Shown: positions 17,533 through 27,795, counted from the first letter of the stretch. The stretch is DNA of 64,000 nt from Flavivirga abyssicola (GCF_030540775.2 NZ_CP141266.1:1413001-1477000), one strand, 5' to 3'. Notes: generated from the sequence alone by a model not told the origin. Translations and numbers: made by a program.

Positions 17533-20088
17533 TTAGAAGTTATAACGCATGCTAAAATTCCACGTTCTTCCATAACCAAAACGACCTTGGTTTGCTATAT
17601 TAACACCTTTATAGTTTTGAGTTGGATCTGTTGATAATGGGTTATTCTCATTAAGAGATTCTATATAAACCTCATCAAAAACATTATTGATGTTAACTCT
17701 AAATTGTAATGAGTTTTTATCATTTTTACCTAATAACCATTTATAAGATAAACCAACGTCTACAGTATCGTAAGCAGGTAATTCTATAGATGGTTCTTCT
17801 ACAGTAGCCGCCCCTTGAGAGTATAAATTGCTATATGTATTCCAGGTTCCATCTACACTAAATCTTGGCAAAAACTCATAATCAGCAAAAAGTCCTGCAG
17901 TAAGTTGAGCTCCACCTCCAATTTTAACACCATCTAAATTAACAGTAGTCGCAGATTCTATTTCATTTCCTGCTTCATCAAAAGTTCTTCTTAAACCATC
18001 ACCATCATATGTCCAATCCCCTACGGATAAAAACCCATTAACTTTTAAGTTGTCCATAGGACGAGTAAAAACTTCTAACTCCACTCCCATGTGAGCTTGC
18101 TTAACACCTTGCGTTTGAAACAATCTAAAATCATTATCACCTTGATTACCTTCTGTTTGTAGGTCTGTTCTATTATCCCAAATCGTATAATATGCATTTA
18201 AGTTTGCTGATACTTTATCACTTTTAAATTGATACCCAGCCTCTAAGCCTGTAATTTTCTCATTTTCTATCTCAGGCTCAACCAATTCATTGCCATTTCT
18301 ATCACTTACAAACAAAACACTATGAAAAGGCTGACGTGAGTAATATCCAACATTAACAAAAACTTTATGATCCTGATTTATAGTATAAGCACTACCTGCT
18401 TTAACATTAAACCCAGGGTTATTCACTTTTTCAGATTCTTCAGATTGCCCAGCAATTTGCACCTCTTTAAATTCAGTTCTCACATGTGATTGTGTAGAAG
18501 CCGAGCCCTGAAAAAATGCTGAAAAATTATCGTTACTATATTCTAACTGTCCAAATACACCTCCATAATTAATTTGCTCTTCATAATCATATCCAAAGCG
18601 TTGTGCATGGTCATCATTAGTATTGAATGTTAAGTCCCAAGGGTTAATACCTCCAAAAACTTCTGTCAATGTATTTACATTACTATTCGTTCTATTTGTT
18701 CCTTCTACAGAATTAACACTTAAAAACTCATTTACACTTCTAAAGTGAATACCATTATATAAACGTACGTCGGCACCAAAATTCAAACTCAAATTTTCAT
18801 TCAATTGTGTTTCAAAGTTTGATACTAATCCATACCAGTTATGGTTGTTATTAGAACCTCTTGCATATAATGGATCTCCTGTATTACGATCTGTTATAGT
18901 AAAGGCAAATGTTCCTCTACCTAAAGATCCATATAAAACGGTTGATAGTGTAGAGTTTTCGCTAATATTCCAGTCCCAAGATAAGTTAGCTACTGGTTTA
19001 TGATACACATTTCTACCTCCTGGGTATTTCCCTCCATTTAGACGATTAGGGCTATCAACACCATCAAAATTCCATGAATTGTATCTTCTTCCATTTTCAA
19101 GAAAATCTTCAATATCGCCTCGTCCTGCTGCAGCATGCCATTGAGGCGCTCCAGTAATTAAGAAATTGAATAAATGATTTTCATTAGGTTTATATCCAAA
19201 TGATAAAAAATACGTTTGTCCTTGTCCATCTGTATAATCTACGTATCCATCACCTTGCCAATGACCAAACATTCCTGAAAATGCCCATCCATTTTCCATT
19301 AAACCTGTAGAATAATAAACATTTGTTTTCGTATAGTTATCATTACCTATCATCTGCTGAAGGAATCCACCCTCTTTTCTATCAACGGTTTTGGTAACAA
19401 TATTTACTGTTCCTCCTACAGACGAAATGGCTAGTTTTGAAGCACCTAAACCACGTTGTACTTGCACTGCATTGGCTACATCCAGTACTCCAGCCCAGTT
19501 AGACCAGAACATTCTACCATCTTCCGGACTATTAATTGGCTGTCCATTTAACATAAATGCTGTATTGGTTTGATCAAATCCACGTAAAAACATACTACCA
19601 TCACCAAATCCACCTCCTTTTATATTTTGTACGGAAGGTGTCGATTTTAATACTTCTGGTAAATCCCAATTACCTGCTCTTTCTCTAATTTCGTTAGCCT
19701 TAATAGTAGAAACAGCTATTGGTGTTTTCCTATCCTCAGCTAAATCGATTACACCAGTACCAGTAATAACTATTTCCTTAAGAGAATTGTCTGGGTTTAG
19801 TTTAATATCTCCTAAATTTGTATTACCATTAAATGATATAGTAACAGAACCATATCCTACATAAGAGATCACAATGTCTCCTGAAGATGCTCCTGTGGTT
19901 AAAGTAAAATTACCGTCAAAATCTGAGGAAATACCGTTAGTGGTTCCTTTTTCAACAATATTCGCACCAGGAAGCGGGGAATTAAGTTCAGCATCTATCA
20001 CAGTACCTGTAACAGTGCTTTGAGCCATGATAACCGTAGAAAATAAGAACGCTACAGTCGTCAAGAAAAAATGAATAGTTTTTTTCAT
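17533..20088 (-). CDS. TonB-dependent receptor, paralogue B
   Basis: Outer-membrane receptor of 851 residues. The signal peptide ends at VIMAQ (about 22). A CarboxypepD_reg-like domain has GTVIDAELNSPLPGANIVEK, and the plug has GVIDLAEDRKTPIAVSTIKA, PEDGRMFWSNWAG and LGASKLAISSVGG. The barrel ends FSMRYNF. It differs from paralogue A mainly by shorter extracellular loops, which suggests a related but different ligand. It has its own terminator and its own copy of the palindromic operator, so the two receptors are probably transcribed separately but controlled together. The upstream pgi operon ends in a terminator and is not likely to read in. Confidence 0.93.
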   Translation of the reverse strand: MKKTIHFFLTTVAFLFSTVIMAQSTVTGTVIDAELNSPLPGANIVEKGTTNGISSDFDGNFTLTTGASSGDIVISYVGYGSVTISFNGNTNLGDIKLNPDNSLKEIVITGTGVIDLAEDRKTPIAVSTIKANEIRERAGNWDLPEVLKSTPSVQNIKGGGFGDGSMFLRGFDQTNTAFMLNGQPINSPEDGRMFWSNWAGVLDVANAVQVQRGLGASKLAISSVGGTVNIVTKTVDRKEGGFLQQMIGNDNYTKTNVYYSTGLMENGWAFSGMFGHWQGDGYVDYTDGQGQTYFLSFGYKPNENHLFNFLITGAPQWHAAAGRGDIEDFLENGRRYNSWNFDGVDSPNRLNGGKYPGGRNVYHKPVANLSWDWNISENSTLSTVLYGSLGRGTFAFTITDRNTGDPLYARGSNNNHNWYGLVSNFETQLNENLSLNFGADVRLYNGIHFRSVNEFLSVNSVEGTNRTNSNVNTLTEVFGGINPWDLTFNTNDDHAQRFGYDYEEQINYGGVFGQLEYSNDNFSAFFQGSASTQSHVRTEFKEVQIAGQSEESEKVNNPGFNVKAGSAYTINQDHKVFVNVGYYSRQPFHSVLFVSDRNGNELVEPEIENEKITGLEAGYQFKSDKVSANLNAYYTIWDNRTDLQTEGNQGDNDFRLFQTQGVKQAHMGVELEVFTRPMDNLKVNGFLSVGDWTYDGDGLRRTFDEAGNEIESATTVNLDGVKIGGGAQLTAGLFADYEFLPRFSVDGTWNTYSNLYSQGAATVEEPSIELPAYDTVDVGLSYKWLLGKNDKNSLQFRVNINNVFDEVYIESLNENNPLSTDPTQNYKGVNIANQGRFGYGRTWNFSMRYNF

Positions 20089-20126
20089 GATTTAAAAAGA
20101 ATTAATTATTTGAAAATTAGTCAGTG

Positions 20127-20134
20127 CAAAAATA
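20127..20134 (-). promoter_or_regulatory. -7 box of receptor B promoter
   Basis: TATTTTTG on the minus strand (20134-20127) matches TAnnTTTG. A TTG at 20152-20150 lies 15 bases upstream, shorter than usual. The start codon at 20088 would follow a leader of about 30-35 nt. Confidence 0.5.
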
Positions 20135-20153
20135 CGGATAATTAAAACACAAC

Positions 20154-20184
20154 TATGGCTCATGTGTTAATTTTCTTAACATTT
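20154..20184 (-). promoter_or_regulatory. Operator candidate TGTTAA-N5-TTAACA upstream of receptor B
   Basis: TGTTAA (20165-20170), a 5-base spacer and TTAACA (20176-20181) form a perfect palindrome. It is preceded on the plus strand by TATGGCTCATG (20154-20164). The copy at 17259-17275 has the same arms and spacing and the same TATGGCT companion. It lies about 30 bp upstream of the -7 box. Confidence 0.6.
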
Positions 20185-20194
20185 ATAGTAAAAG

Positions 20195-20230
20195 AAAAGG
20201 CACTGATATTTTAATATCAATGCCTTTTTT
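20195..20230 (-). terminator. Intrinsic terminator of the pgi operon
   Basis: AAAAGGCA (20195-20202) pairs with TGCCTTTT (20221-20228), and the inner CTGATATT/AATATCA segment extends the stem. The A-run on the left supplies the T tail for minus-strand transcription. It lies 28 bp after the pgi stop. Confidence 0.85.
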
Positions 20231-20257
20231 TAATTACACTAAGAATTTTACACTTTT

Positions 20258-21877
20258 TTACGCCAAACTCTTATAATAATTCAATAAATTACTGGTAGAA
20301 GAATCATGTTCGTTATTATCACTATTATTAAATTCCTGTAATATTTTGCTGGCTAATTGCTTCCCTAATTCTACTCCAAATTGGTCATAACTAAAAATAT
20401 TCCAAATGATACCTTGTACGAATATTTTATGTTCGTACATAGCTATAAGTTTCCCTAAACTTTCTGGCGTTAATTCATTTATAAAAATAGTATTGGTTGG
20501 TTTATTTCCTTTAAAAACTTTAAAAGGAATAATATCAGATTTAGTGCCTTCTGCAATGACTTCTCCCTCTGTTTTACCATTTAACAACGCTTCCGTTTGC
20601 GCTAAAAAGTTAGAGATAAGCTTATCTTGATGGTCTTGATTACCGTGTAAAGACTTTGTAAAACCAATAAAATCTGCTGGAATTAATTTAGTCCCCTGGT
20701 GTATTAATTGAAAAAATGCATGTTGCGAATTCGTTCCTGGTTCCCCCCAAATTAAAGTGCCTGTTTCATAATCTATAGGGTTTCCATTTCTGTCTACACT
20801 TTTACCATTACTCTCCATAATGCCTTGTTGTAAATATGTAGCAAATTGGTTTAAGTATTGAGAATAAGGTATCACGGCTTCGCTTTCTGCCTTAAAAAAA
20901 TTATTATACCAGACACTTATTAAAGCTAATACAACAGGTATATTAGTTTTAAAATCCTCATTTTTAAAGTGTTCATCCATTTTGTTAGCACCTATAAGTA
21001 AGCTTTCAAAGTTGTTATACCCAACAGCTAGACTTATGGTTAAACCAACGGCACTCCATAATGAAAAACGACCACCAACCCAATCCCACATTGGGAAAAC
21101 ATTATTTTCGTTTATTCCAAATGATTTTACACTTTGAATATTGGTAGATACTGCCACAAAATGTTCTGCAATAGCATCTTCGCTAGCCGATTTTAAAAAC
21201 CATTCCTTAATGGTATTTGCATTAGATAGTGTTTCTTGTGTGGTAAATGTTTTTGAAACCACTACAAAGAGCGTGGTTTCTGGATTTAGTTTTTTAATCA
21301 CTTCATTTACATGATCACCATCTACGTTGCTAACAAAATGAGTCGTTAAGTGGTTTTTGTAATATTGTAAAGAATCCACTACCATAGCTGGTCCTAAATC
21401 TGATCCTCCAATACCAATATTTACAATATCTGTAAATGTCTTTCCTGTATAACCTTTTCTGTCTCCATTTACCACTTCATTAGTAAACTGTTCTATTTTT
21501 TGTTTTACCTGTGATACTTCTGGTATCACATTAATACCATCTACAAGACACTCCGAAGTTTTTGGAGCACGTAATGCTGTATGTAAAACGGCTCTTCCTT
21601 CTGTTTGATTTATTATTTCTCCAGAAAACTGGCTTTTAATAGCATCTTTTAATTTAACCTCATCGGCTAATTCTAACAAATAATTAAAAGTTTCTTCTGT
21701 TATTCTGTTCTTTGAAAAATCTACGTAAAAATCATCCCATTTAATAGTAAACTTATTTGCTCGCTCTTTATCCTGAGCAAACAAATCTTTCATATGAACA
21801 TCTTTTACCGTTTTAAAATGTTCTTGTAATCGTTTCCACGAACCTGTTGTGGTAGGGTTTATATTTGGTAATGCCAT
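20258..21877 (-). CDS. pgi: Glucose-6-phosphate isomerase
   Basis: Cytoplasmic enzyme interconverting glucose 6-phosphate and fructose 6-phosphate in glycolysis and gluconeogenesis. The 539 residues are a full-length bacterial form. The SIS folds carry [11 protein letters not shown] (153-163) and [11 protein letters not shown] (207-217) phosphate-binding loops. The family signature is [12 protein letters not shown] (265-276). Catalytic residues by alignment with the E. coli enzyme are E355 (GIMESNGKS), H386 (NSQHAFFQ) and the C-terminal Lys in ELGKQLA. It begins 2 bp after the stop of the M23-like gene and is the last gene of a four-gene operon. Its product also supplies fructose 6-phosphate to GlmS, encoded further right. 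Confidence 0.98.
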   Translation of the reverse strand: MALPNINPTTTGSWKRLQEHFKTVKDVHMKDLFAQDKERANKFTIKWDDFYVDFSKNRITEETFNYLLELADEVKLKDAIKSQFSGEIINQTEGRAVLHTALRAPKTSECLVDGINVIPEVSQVKQKIEQFTNEVVNGDRKGYTGKTFTDIVNIGIGGSDLGPAMVVDSLQYYKNHLTTHFVSNVDGDHVNEVIKKLNPETTLFVVVSKTFTTQETLSNANTIKEWFLKSASEDAIAEHFVAVSTNIQSVKSFGINENNVFPMWDWVGGRFSLWSAVGLTISLAVGYNNFESLLIGANKMDEHFKNEDFKTNIPVVLALISVWYNNFFKAESEAVIPYSQYLNQFATYLQQGIMESNGKSVDRNGNPIDYETGTLIWGEPGTNSQHAFFQLIHQGTKLIPADFIGFTKSLHGNQDHQDKLISNFLAQTEALLNGKTEGEVIAEGTKSDIIPFKVFKGNKPTNTIFINELTPESLGKLIAMYEHKIFVQGIIWNIFSYDQFGVELGKQLASKILQEFNNSDNNEHDSSTSNLLNYYKSLA

Positions 21878-21879
21878 TA

Positions 21880-23202
21880 TTAATCTTTAAATGAAATTAG
21901 GTTATTCTTGTTCTCTAAAGTTTCCTCTAAAACATCATCTCTAAAAGTAATAGCATCTAACTGCTTTCTTATAGGGGCAATGAAATCTAAATATTTAATT
22001 TTCAAGGAATCTGATATTGGTTTAGCCTCTGGTAATTTTTGTTTAAAAGGATCTACTTGTCTTCCATTTTTCCAAAAACGATAGCATACATGTGGGCCTC
22101 CCGTATTTCCTGTCATACCTACCCAACCAATAACATCGCCTTGTTTGACAAACTGACCAACTTTTGCATTTCGCCTGCTCATGTGAAGGTATTGGGTTTC
22201 GTAAGTGGCATTATGTCTTATTTTCACATAATTACCATTACCTCTTGTATAACTTGATTTAGTAACCGTTCCATTAGCGGTAGCCATAATTGGTGTGCCT
22301 ATAGCTGCAGCAAAGTCGGTCCCTTTATGTGGACGCACTTTATAGCCATAAACGGCTATTCTTCTTTTTAAATTATATCTTGAAGAGATACGTTTAAATT
22401 TTACTGGAGCTTTTAAAAATGCGCGTCTTAAATTTTTTGCTTCTTCATTAAAATAATCAATGATTCCTTTCACGGAATCAGTTTCAAACTCAAAGGCATA
22501 GAAAGGTTCTTTATTATGCTCAAAAAATGCTGCTTTTATATTATGTACTCCAGTATAAATAGTATCGTCAATATACTTATCTGTATAGATTACTTTGAAT
22601 CTATCTCCTTTTTGAAGGCGTCTAAAATCTATGGTCCATGCATAAATTTCATCAGCCATTTTGTATGCTAACCGTGGACTTAAGCCTTGTTCTTCTAATG
22701 TTTCTGAAATGTTGTTTGTTATGATTCCTGTAGCTACTTTTTCAACATATTTAATAGGCTTTTTACTAGTATAAGCATGAATTGAATCATTGAAATTGAT
22801 CACTACATATTCTTCCGGATTTGGCTGATAAATAAAACATTTTGGTTGTTCTAATGAATCTTTAGAACATAACAATGTATATGGTTTTCCTACTTGAAGA
22901 CGTCTTATATCGAAAGAATCTTTGGCTTTTTCTGCAATGTGAAATATTTTTGGATAACCTAGTCTATTTCGCTCTAAAATAACCCCAAAAGTATCTCCTC
23001 TTTTAATGGTATCTCGCTTAACAACATAGTCGTTTAAGTTAAAACCAAATTCATAAATATCTTCAGGAACTTCTTCTATTATTGCTAATTCTTCTTCTAA
23101 AAAAACAGGTTTAGGGTCGTCTTTACATGCAATAAAAGATATTGCTAATATGAATAGTATTAAATATCTGTTCCCCACTCTTGTATTTCTTTTTCTGACC
23201 AT
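21880..23202 (-). CDS. M23/LytM-like peptidoglycan metallopeptidase lipoprotein
   Basis: Cell-envelope protein of 440 residues from the ATG at 23202. The open frame extends upstream, but this Met is followed by a good lipoprotein signal ([14 protein letters not shown], Cys about 27). LysM-like or OPA-like beta domains fill 60-290. The LytM domain (about 305-400) has the first zinc-ligand pair in [10 protein letters not shown] (HxxxD) and ETQYLHMS. The usual final HxH reads GPHVCYRF, so the second His is Cys. Cys can bind zinc, so activity is possible but not certain. The gene overlaps the end of the tryptophan dioxygenase gene by 43 bp and abuts pgi, so it is translationally coupled in the operon. 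Confidence 0.88.
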   Translation of the reverse strand: MVRKRNTRVGNRYLILFILAISFIACKDDPKPVFLEEELAIIEEVPEDIYEFGFNLNDYVVKRDTIKRGDTFGVILERNRLGYPKIFHIAEKAKDSFDIRRLQVGKPYTLLCSKDSLEQPKCFIYQPNPEEYVVINFNDSIHAYTSKKPIKYVEKVATGIITNNISETLEEQGLSPRLAYKMADEIYAWTIDFRRLQKGDRFKVIYTDKYIDDTIYTGVHNIKAAFFEHNKEPFYAFEFETDSVKGIIDYFNEEAKNLRRAFLKAPVKFKRISSRYNLKRRIAVYGYKVRPHKGTDFAAAIGTPIMATANGTVTKSSYTRGNGNYVKIRHNATYETQYLHMSRRNAKVGQFVKQGDVIGWVGMTGNTGGPHVCYRFWKNGRQVDPFKQKLPEAKPISDSLKIKYLDFIAPIRKQLDAITFRDDVLEETLENKNNLISFKD

Positions 23203-24077
23203 AATTCTGGAAAAAATATTCTTTTTTGATATTTTGGATGCATATACTTTACCCATTCGCTTCCTCCGGTAGCTTCTGCTGTTTCGCCTCCTATATTTAA
23301 ATAATGATTTGCTGTATTATAATGTGCCATGACCCATTTTATGTTTACTGTGTAATCATAATGACGCATCGCTTTTATTAATTCTTTATCTTCTCTAGCT
23401 TCTTTTGGTAGTGCTTTAAACTTTGACCACAAGTTATTACCGTAGTAAAACTTAGTAAATCTAATAAACTCCTCTTTATACTTTTCTTCAAACACTGTTA
23501 ATAGATAACTTTTTTTACCTGTTTTATAATCTTTCCCTGCTGCTTGCCAATACAAGTGTTCGAAAGCATTTTCATAAGACGAATTTCTATCTATAGTATC
23601 TCTGAATCTTTTATCTATAAGATTTATAAGTTCAGTAGACGCAAATTCAATTTTTCTGTATTGCGCACTTTGAAAACCACTGGCAGGTGTTAAAGTTGTT
23701 CTGAATTTATTATATTGATCGACATCCATACCATCCTTCATAATACTAAAAGAAGAGGTAAGCATATCAAAATAACGACTAATGCGCATTAATTTTGAAG
23801 TAAACATAGTGGTATCTACCTCACTGCTGTTTGCTACCTGATCTATCTCACCAAGTATCATTTTAAATAGAAGCTCGTTAATTTGATGGTACATTATAAA
23901 CACCATCTCATCTGGGAAAACAGTACGTTGTATTTGAAGGTTTAGTAAAGAGTCTGTTTGAATATAATCCCAATAATTAATGGGTTTACTATGAAGCAAC
24001 CCTTCTAAATAAGTCTCATAATCCTGGTCTATTGCCTCGTATTTCTCTTTTAGCTGGTTGGTTATTTTTGAATTCAA
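23160..24077 (-). CDS. kynA: Tryptophan 2,3-dioxygenase family protein
   Basis: Heme enzyme opening the indole ring of L-Trp to N-formylkynurenine, the first step of the kynurenine route. The 305 residues are close to bacterial TDO length. Family motifs include MYHQINELLFK (about 63-73, substrate region), SGFQSAQYRKIE (about 133-144), the stretch MAHYNTANHYL containing a candidate axial heme His, and the C-terminal substrate loop GETAEATGGSEW. It lies 10 bp after a DUF3108 gene and runs into the M23-like gene. No kynureninase or kynurenine monooxygenase is in the window. Together with HPPD and HmgA nearby, it suggests aromatic amino acid degradation. Confidence 0.93.
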   Translation of the reverse strand: MNSKITNQLKEKYEAIDQDYETYLEGLLHSKPINYWDYIQTDSLLNLQIQRTVFPDEMVFIMYHQINELLFKMILGEIDQVANSSEVDTTMFTSKLMRISRYFDMLTSSFSIMKDGMDVDQYNKFRTTLTPASGFQSAQYRKIEFASTELINLIDKRFRDTIDRNSSYENAFEHLYWQAAGKDYKTGKKSYLLTVFEEKYKEEFIRFTKFYYGNNLWSKFKALPKEAREDKELIKAMRHYDYTVNIKWVMAHYNTANHYLNIGGETAEATGGSEWVKYMHPKYQKRIFFPELWSEKEIQEWGTDI

Positions 24078-24087
24078 AATCTATTAA

Positions 24088-24867
24088 TTATCTAACAACT
24101 ATTTTAAAAGGATGCTTTAATCCTTTAAAAGCTTCAAGGTCTGCTCTAAGAGAGCCAACTGCTAAATCTGCTTTGATGCGTAAAGGTAATTTATTTTTGT
24201 CTTTTGACACCCATAGTGTTAAACTTTCTTCTTCCTTAAAAACACGCCCCGCCATAACATATGGTCTGAATTTTAAGGATTCGATTTTTCCAAAATCTGT
24301 GTCAATAGTTTCCTCTCCAAGATATTGTAGTTTGAATCCATAGTTTTCTTCATCAAAAAACATATCTACTCTTACTTCACTCCCTGGTTTTAAACCATTG
24401 GTATCTAAATTATTACGCAAATAATAAAAAGTAGATACCATGTCTTGGATATTAGGCCTAGTATCAATAACTGTCTTTTTATTGTACTTTTTATTGTTTA
24501 CATATGCCTTATGGTTTACCTGATCAAAATCTATTTCAAGATCCTTAGTATGTCCACCTTCATCTATATTTCTAATAAATTTATAAGGCATAATAGTTTT
24601 TTTATCAAAGTAACTTTCATATCTATCTTTTACTTTAAAAAACCATTTTATCATACCGGTAGTCCAGCCTTTACCGACTACATGATAAACATCCTTATTA
24701 TTTAATTTTGAATCTTTTACAGTAAGTGTTGCATTTCCTGCCTTTAAAAAGCCACTGTAGCTCATTTTAAATTTAAACCATTCACCATTTCCAAATGCCG
24801 ACTCTTGCTGAGAAAAAGACATTTGCATGGCTAATATTGCTATTACTATAAGTAGTGTGTTTTTCAT
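24088..24867 (-). CDS. DUF3108 domain-containing exported protein
   Basis: 259 residues with a signal peptide ending around MSFSQQ (about 19). The rest is a beta-rich domain typical of DUF3108 (EWFKFKMSYSGFLKAGNATL near the N-terminus, GVxxLxF-type strands, and GSLRADLEAFKGL near the end). The fold resembles lipoprotein-carrier half-barrels, and the family is thought to be periplasmic or outer-membrane associated. Its role is unknown. It is the first gene of the operon with the TDO, M23-like and pgi genes, and the DUF3108-TDO-M23 order looks like a conserved flavobacterial linkage, which is from memory rather than shown here. Confidence 0.85.
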   Translation of the reverse strand: MKNTLLIVIAILAMQMSFSQQESAFGNGEWFKFKMSYSGFLKAGNATLTVKDSKLNNKDVYHVVGKGWTTGMIKWFFKVKDRYESYFDKKTIMPYKFIRNIDEGGHTKDLEIDFDQVNHKAYVNNKKYNKKTVIDTRPNIQDMVSTFYYLRNNLDTNGLKPGSEVRVDMFFDEENYGFKLQYLGEETIDTDFGKIESLKFRPYVMAGRVFKEEESLTLWVSKDKNKLPLRIKADLAVGSLRADLEAFKGLKHPFKIVVR

Positions 24868-25028
24868 TTTTTATGGGTCTTGATAATCTAACTTCTTAAT
24901 GTACATTTTATTGCTATATGCTTAGAAATTACAATTACTGTTCCAAAAATAAAAAATTTCTTTAGACTCCTCGTTATTAATTAGAAGAGCTTAACACTAA
25001 TTTGTTACGGTGTGTTCAAAAAACAAAA

Positions 25029-25055
25029 AACTCCACCAAACTAAATGGTGGAGTT
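25029..25055 (-). terminator. Intrinsic terminator of the hppD gene
   Basis: AACTCCACCA (25029-25038) pairs with TGGTGGAGTT (25046-25055), a 10-bp perfect stem with a 7-base loop. The A-run to its left gives the T tail on the minus strand. It lies 28 bp after the stop codon. Confidence 0.92.
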
Positions 25056-25082
25056 TTTGCTTAAACTTCACATACGAATATT

Positions 25083-26240
25083 TTATAGCGTACCTCTGTT
25101 TGCTTGTTCTCTTTCTATCGATTCAAAAAGCGCTTTAAAATTTCCTGCTCCAAAACCACGAGCTCCCATTCGCTGAATAATTTCGAAAAATAATGTTGGC
25201 CTATCTTCAACTGGTTTTGTAAAAATTTGCAGTAAATAGCCTTCCTCATCGGCATCAATCATTATTCCTAATCCTTTTAATGTTTCGATATCTTCTCTTA
25301 ATTCATGACTGTGTTCCTCCAATCTTCCTGGAACTGCTTTATAATATTCTTCTGGTGGTGTGGATAAAAATTCAATCCCTCTAGCTCTTAAACTAGAAAC
25401 CGTTGTAATAATATCATCGGTAGCAACTGCTATGTGCTGAACTCCTGGCCCTTCATAGAAATCTAAATATTCTTCTATCTGAGATTTTTTCTTTCCTTCT
25501 GCGGGCTCGTTTATTGGGAATTTTATACGCCCGTTACCATTACTCATTACTTTACTCATTAACGCTGAATATTCGGTATGGATTTGTTTATCATCAAAGG
25601 ATAAAAAGTTCTCAAAACCCATAACATCTTCATACCATTTTACCCAGGTATTCATTTCTCCCCAACCAACATTCCCTACCATATGGTCTATATACTTAAG
25701 TCCTAATGGTTCTGGGTTATAATCTGATTTCCATTCACTGAAACCAGGTAAAAACGTGCCTTTATAGTTTTTACGCTCCACGAATATGTGCACGGTTTCG
25801 CCATATGTATATATACCAGCTCTAACAACCTCGCCATGTTCATCCTTCTCCACTGTGGGTTCCATATATGATTTTGCACCCCTACTAGTAGTTTCTTCAT
25901 ACGCTTTTCTGGCATCTTCTACCCAAAGCGCTATAACTTTTACGCCATCACCATGTTTTACAATATGTTCGTTTATTGACGATGTACTATGTAATGGTGT
26001 GGTTAATACCAAACGTATTTTGTCTTGCTTGAGCACATAACTTACAGAATCTTTAGATCCGGTTTCTAAGCCTTTATAGGCATAAGATTGAAATCCAAAT
26101 GCTGTTTTATAAAAATGTGCTGATTGCTTGGCATTACCTACGTAGAATTCTACATAGTCTGTTCCTAAAAGCGGCAAAAAATCTTGCGCTCCTTCAAATA
26201 TTTTTTCTAAACCGTAGTTTACTGATTTTATGTCTTTCAT
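25083..26240 (-). CDS. hppD: 4-hydroxyphenylpyruvate dioxygenase
   Basis: Non-heme Fe(II) enzyme converting 4-hydroxyphenylpyruvate to homogentisate in tyrosine catabolism. There are 385 residues from the ATG at 26240; an alternative ATG four codons upstream (26252) is inside a repeat arm and less likely. It has two VOC (glyoxalase-like) halves, about 15-165 and 185-375. Iron ligands are His in YIDHMVGNV, His in GVQHIAVATDD and Glu in LFFEIIQRMGARGFG, followed by the C-terminal gating helix with GNFKALFESIE. It is next to homogentisate dioxygenase on the same strand and ends in a strong terminator. Confidence 0.97.
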   Translation of the reverse strand: MKDIKSVNYGLEKIFEGAQDFLPLLGTDYVEFYVGNAKQSAHFYKTAFGFQSYAYKGLETGSKDSVSYVLKQDKIRLVLTTPLHSTSSINEHIVKHGDGVKVIALWVEDARKAYEETTSRGAKSYMEPTVEKDEHGEVVRAGIYTYGETVHIFVERKNYKGTFLPGFSEWKSDYNPEPLGLKYIDHMVGNVGWGEMNTWVKWYEDVMGFENFLSFDDKQIHTEYSALMSKVMSNGNGRIKFPINEPAEGKKKSQIEEYLDFYEGPGVQHIAVATDDIITTVSSLRARGIEFLSTPPEEYYKAVPGRLEEHSHELREDIETLKGLGIMIDADEEGYLLQIFTKPVEDRPTLFFEIIQRMGARGFGAGNFKALFESIEREQANRGTL

Positions 26241-26257
26241 AATAAAGCCCATCCTAA

Positions 26258-26347
26258 CCTTCCCAAAGGGAAGGGACTCATAACTGGGCAGGTTTTGAGT
26301 ACTTTTATGAATATATTTTTAAACGTCTCAAAAGTCCCCTTTGGGGA
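26258..26347. repeat. 90-bp element with inverted-repeat ends between hppD and hmgA
   Basis: The left end has CCTTCCC-AAA-GGGAAGG (26258-26274) followed by GACT. The right end has AAGTCCCC-TTT-GGGG (26333-26346). The right end read in reverse complement is similar to the left, so the whole is a small inverted-repeat element of the CCCTTTGGG type that is dispersed in flavobacterial genomes. It lies in the hppD leader and may form a hairpin there. Confidence 0.55.
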
Positions 26348-26355
26348 TTTAGAGG

Positions 26356-27510
26356 CTATAACCAAGATTTATGATAATCTTCATCGGCTATTTTCATAGC
26401 TTCCTCAGTAACCATAAGTGGTTTAAATGTATCTACCATAACAGCAAGTTCATCGGTTTTTTCTTCTCCGATACTTCTCTCTGCTGCTCCTGGGTGTGGA
26501 CCATGTGGGATTCCCGCTGGGTGTAACGATATATGACCTGCATCAATATCATTTCTACTCATAAAATCACCATCTACATAATACAATACCTCATCGCTAT
26601 CTATATTACTGTGATTATAAGGTGCTGGTATTGCCTGAGGATGATAATCGTATAAACGCGGGACAAAACTGCACACTACAAAAGCATCGGATTCGAAAGT
26701 TTGATGCACTGGCGGCGGCTGGTGAATACGCCCTGTAATAGGTTCGAAATCATGAATTGAAAAGGCATATGGATAATTATACCCATCGTAACCAACCACA
26801 TCAAAAGGGTGAGATGCATAAACCATTTCTATAATATCTCCCTGTTTTTTTACTTTTATTAAAAAATCTCCAGATTCATTATAGGTTTCCAATTCTTCTG
26901 GTCTGCGAATATCCCGCTCACAAAACGGTGAATGTTCTAATAATTGCCCAAACCAATTTCTATAACGTTTTGGTGTATATATTGGTCTGTGAGATTCTAC
27001 TATAAACAATCTGTTATCTTCGGTATCGAAGTCTATTTTATAAATAATACCTCTTGGTACTAATAAATAATCTCCGTATTTAAAATCGAGATTACCTAAC
27101 ATGGTTCTTAACTTACCTGTTCCTTTATGGATAAAAATAAGCTCGTCTGCATCTGTGTTTTTATAAAAATAATCGTTTGTAGATTGTTTTGGTGCAGCCA
27201 ATACAATAGCACAATCACTATTTACAAGTACTGTTTTTCTGCTTTCTAAAAAGTCTTGTTCTGACTTTACCTGAAAACCTTTTAAGCGATATGATTTGAT
27301 ATTATTTTCTAAAGCAATTTTTGGAGCTACACTATATTGCTTTTTTATTTCTTTTACTTGTGTGGGGCGTTGTTCATGATAACTATTGGTAGACATTCCA
27401 TCAAACCCAATAGTACCAAATAACTGCTCATAATACAAACTGCCATCTGGCTTTTTAAATTGTATATGTCGTTTATGCGGAATATTTCCTAATTTATGAT
27501 AAAAAGGCAT
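26356..27510 (-). CDS. hmgA: Homogentisate 1,2-dioxygenase
   Basis: Cupin-fold Fe(II) enzyme opening homogentisate to maleylacetoacetate. The 384 residues are the shorter bacterial form. The N-terminus (MPFYHKLGNIPHKRHIQFKK) and YEQLFGTIGFDGMSTNSYH are typical. Iron-site residues lie in NSNIDSDEVLYYVDGDF (Glu) and HPAGIPHGPHPGA (His). It is encoded 115 bp upstream of hppD on the same strand, with a repeat element between. Maleylacetoacetate isomerase and fumarylacetoacetase, needed to finish the pathway, are not in the window. Confidence 0.97.
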   Translation of the reverse strand: MPFYHKLGNIPHKRHIQFKKPDGSLYYEQLFGTIGFDGMSTNSYHEQRPTQVKEIKKQYSVAPKIALENNIKSYRLKGFQVKSEQDFLESRKTVLVNSDCAIVLAAPKQSTNDYFYKNTDADELIFIHKGTGKLRTMLGNLDFKYGDYLLVPRGIIYKIDFDTEDNRLFIVESHRPIYTPKRYRNWFGQLLEHSPFCERDIRRPEELETYNESGDFLIKVKKQGDIIEMVYASHPFDVVGYDGYNYPYAFSIHDFEPITGRIHQPPPVHQTFESDAFVVCSFVPRLYDYHPQAIPAPYNHSNIDSDEVLYYVDGDFMSRNDIDAGHISLHPAGIPHGPHPGAAERSIGEEKTDELAVMVDTFKPLMVTEEAMKIADEDYHKSWL

Positions 27511-27795
27511 TGTTTCTAAAATTAAAGATTAAAAAAATATAAAGTTTATAAACCTAAAGTCCCAAACTTTAAAATGATATATTTAGAGATACAATATAGC
27601 CTGCCTATTCAGGATTTCTCTTGATAAGATAGTGTAAGAATACTAAAAGTCCTTGCCAAATAGTTTGCATAACTATACAAATATCGTGAAAATTTGCGAA
27701 TTTGTAAAAAAGAAATAGAATCTTAGATTTTTATAACTATAATGACTCAAACAGCCTTAAGTTAATATTGATGATTTTAATGGAAAAACTCTATT

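Noticed and set aside
25703-26040. Frames of 70-84 codons within the hppD gene
   Set aside because: Shadows of the dioxygenase gene in other frames, with no independent evidence.
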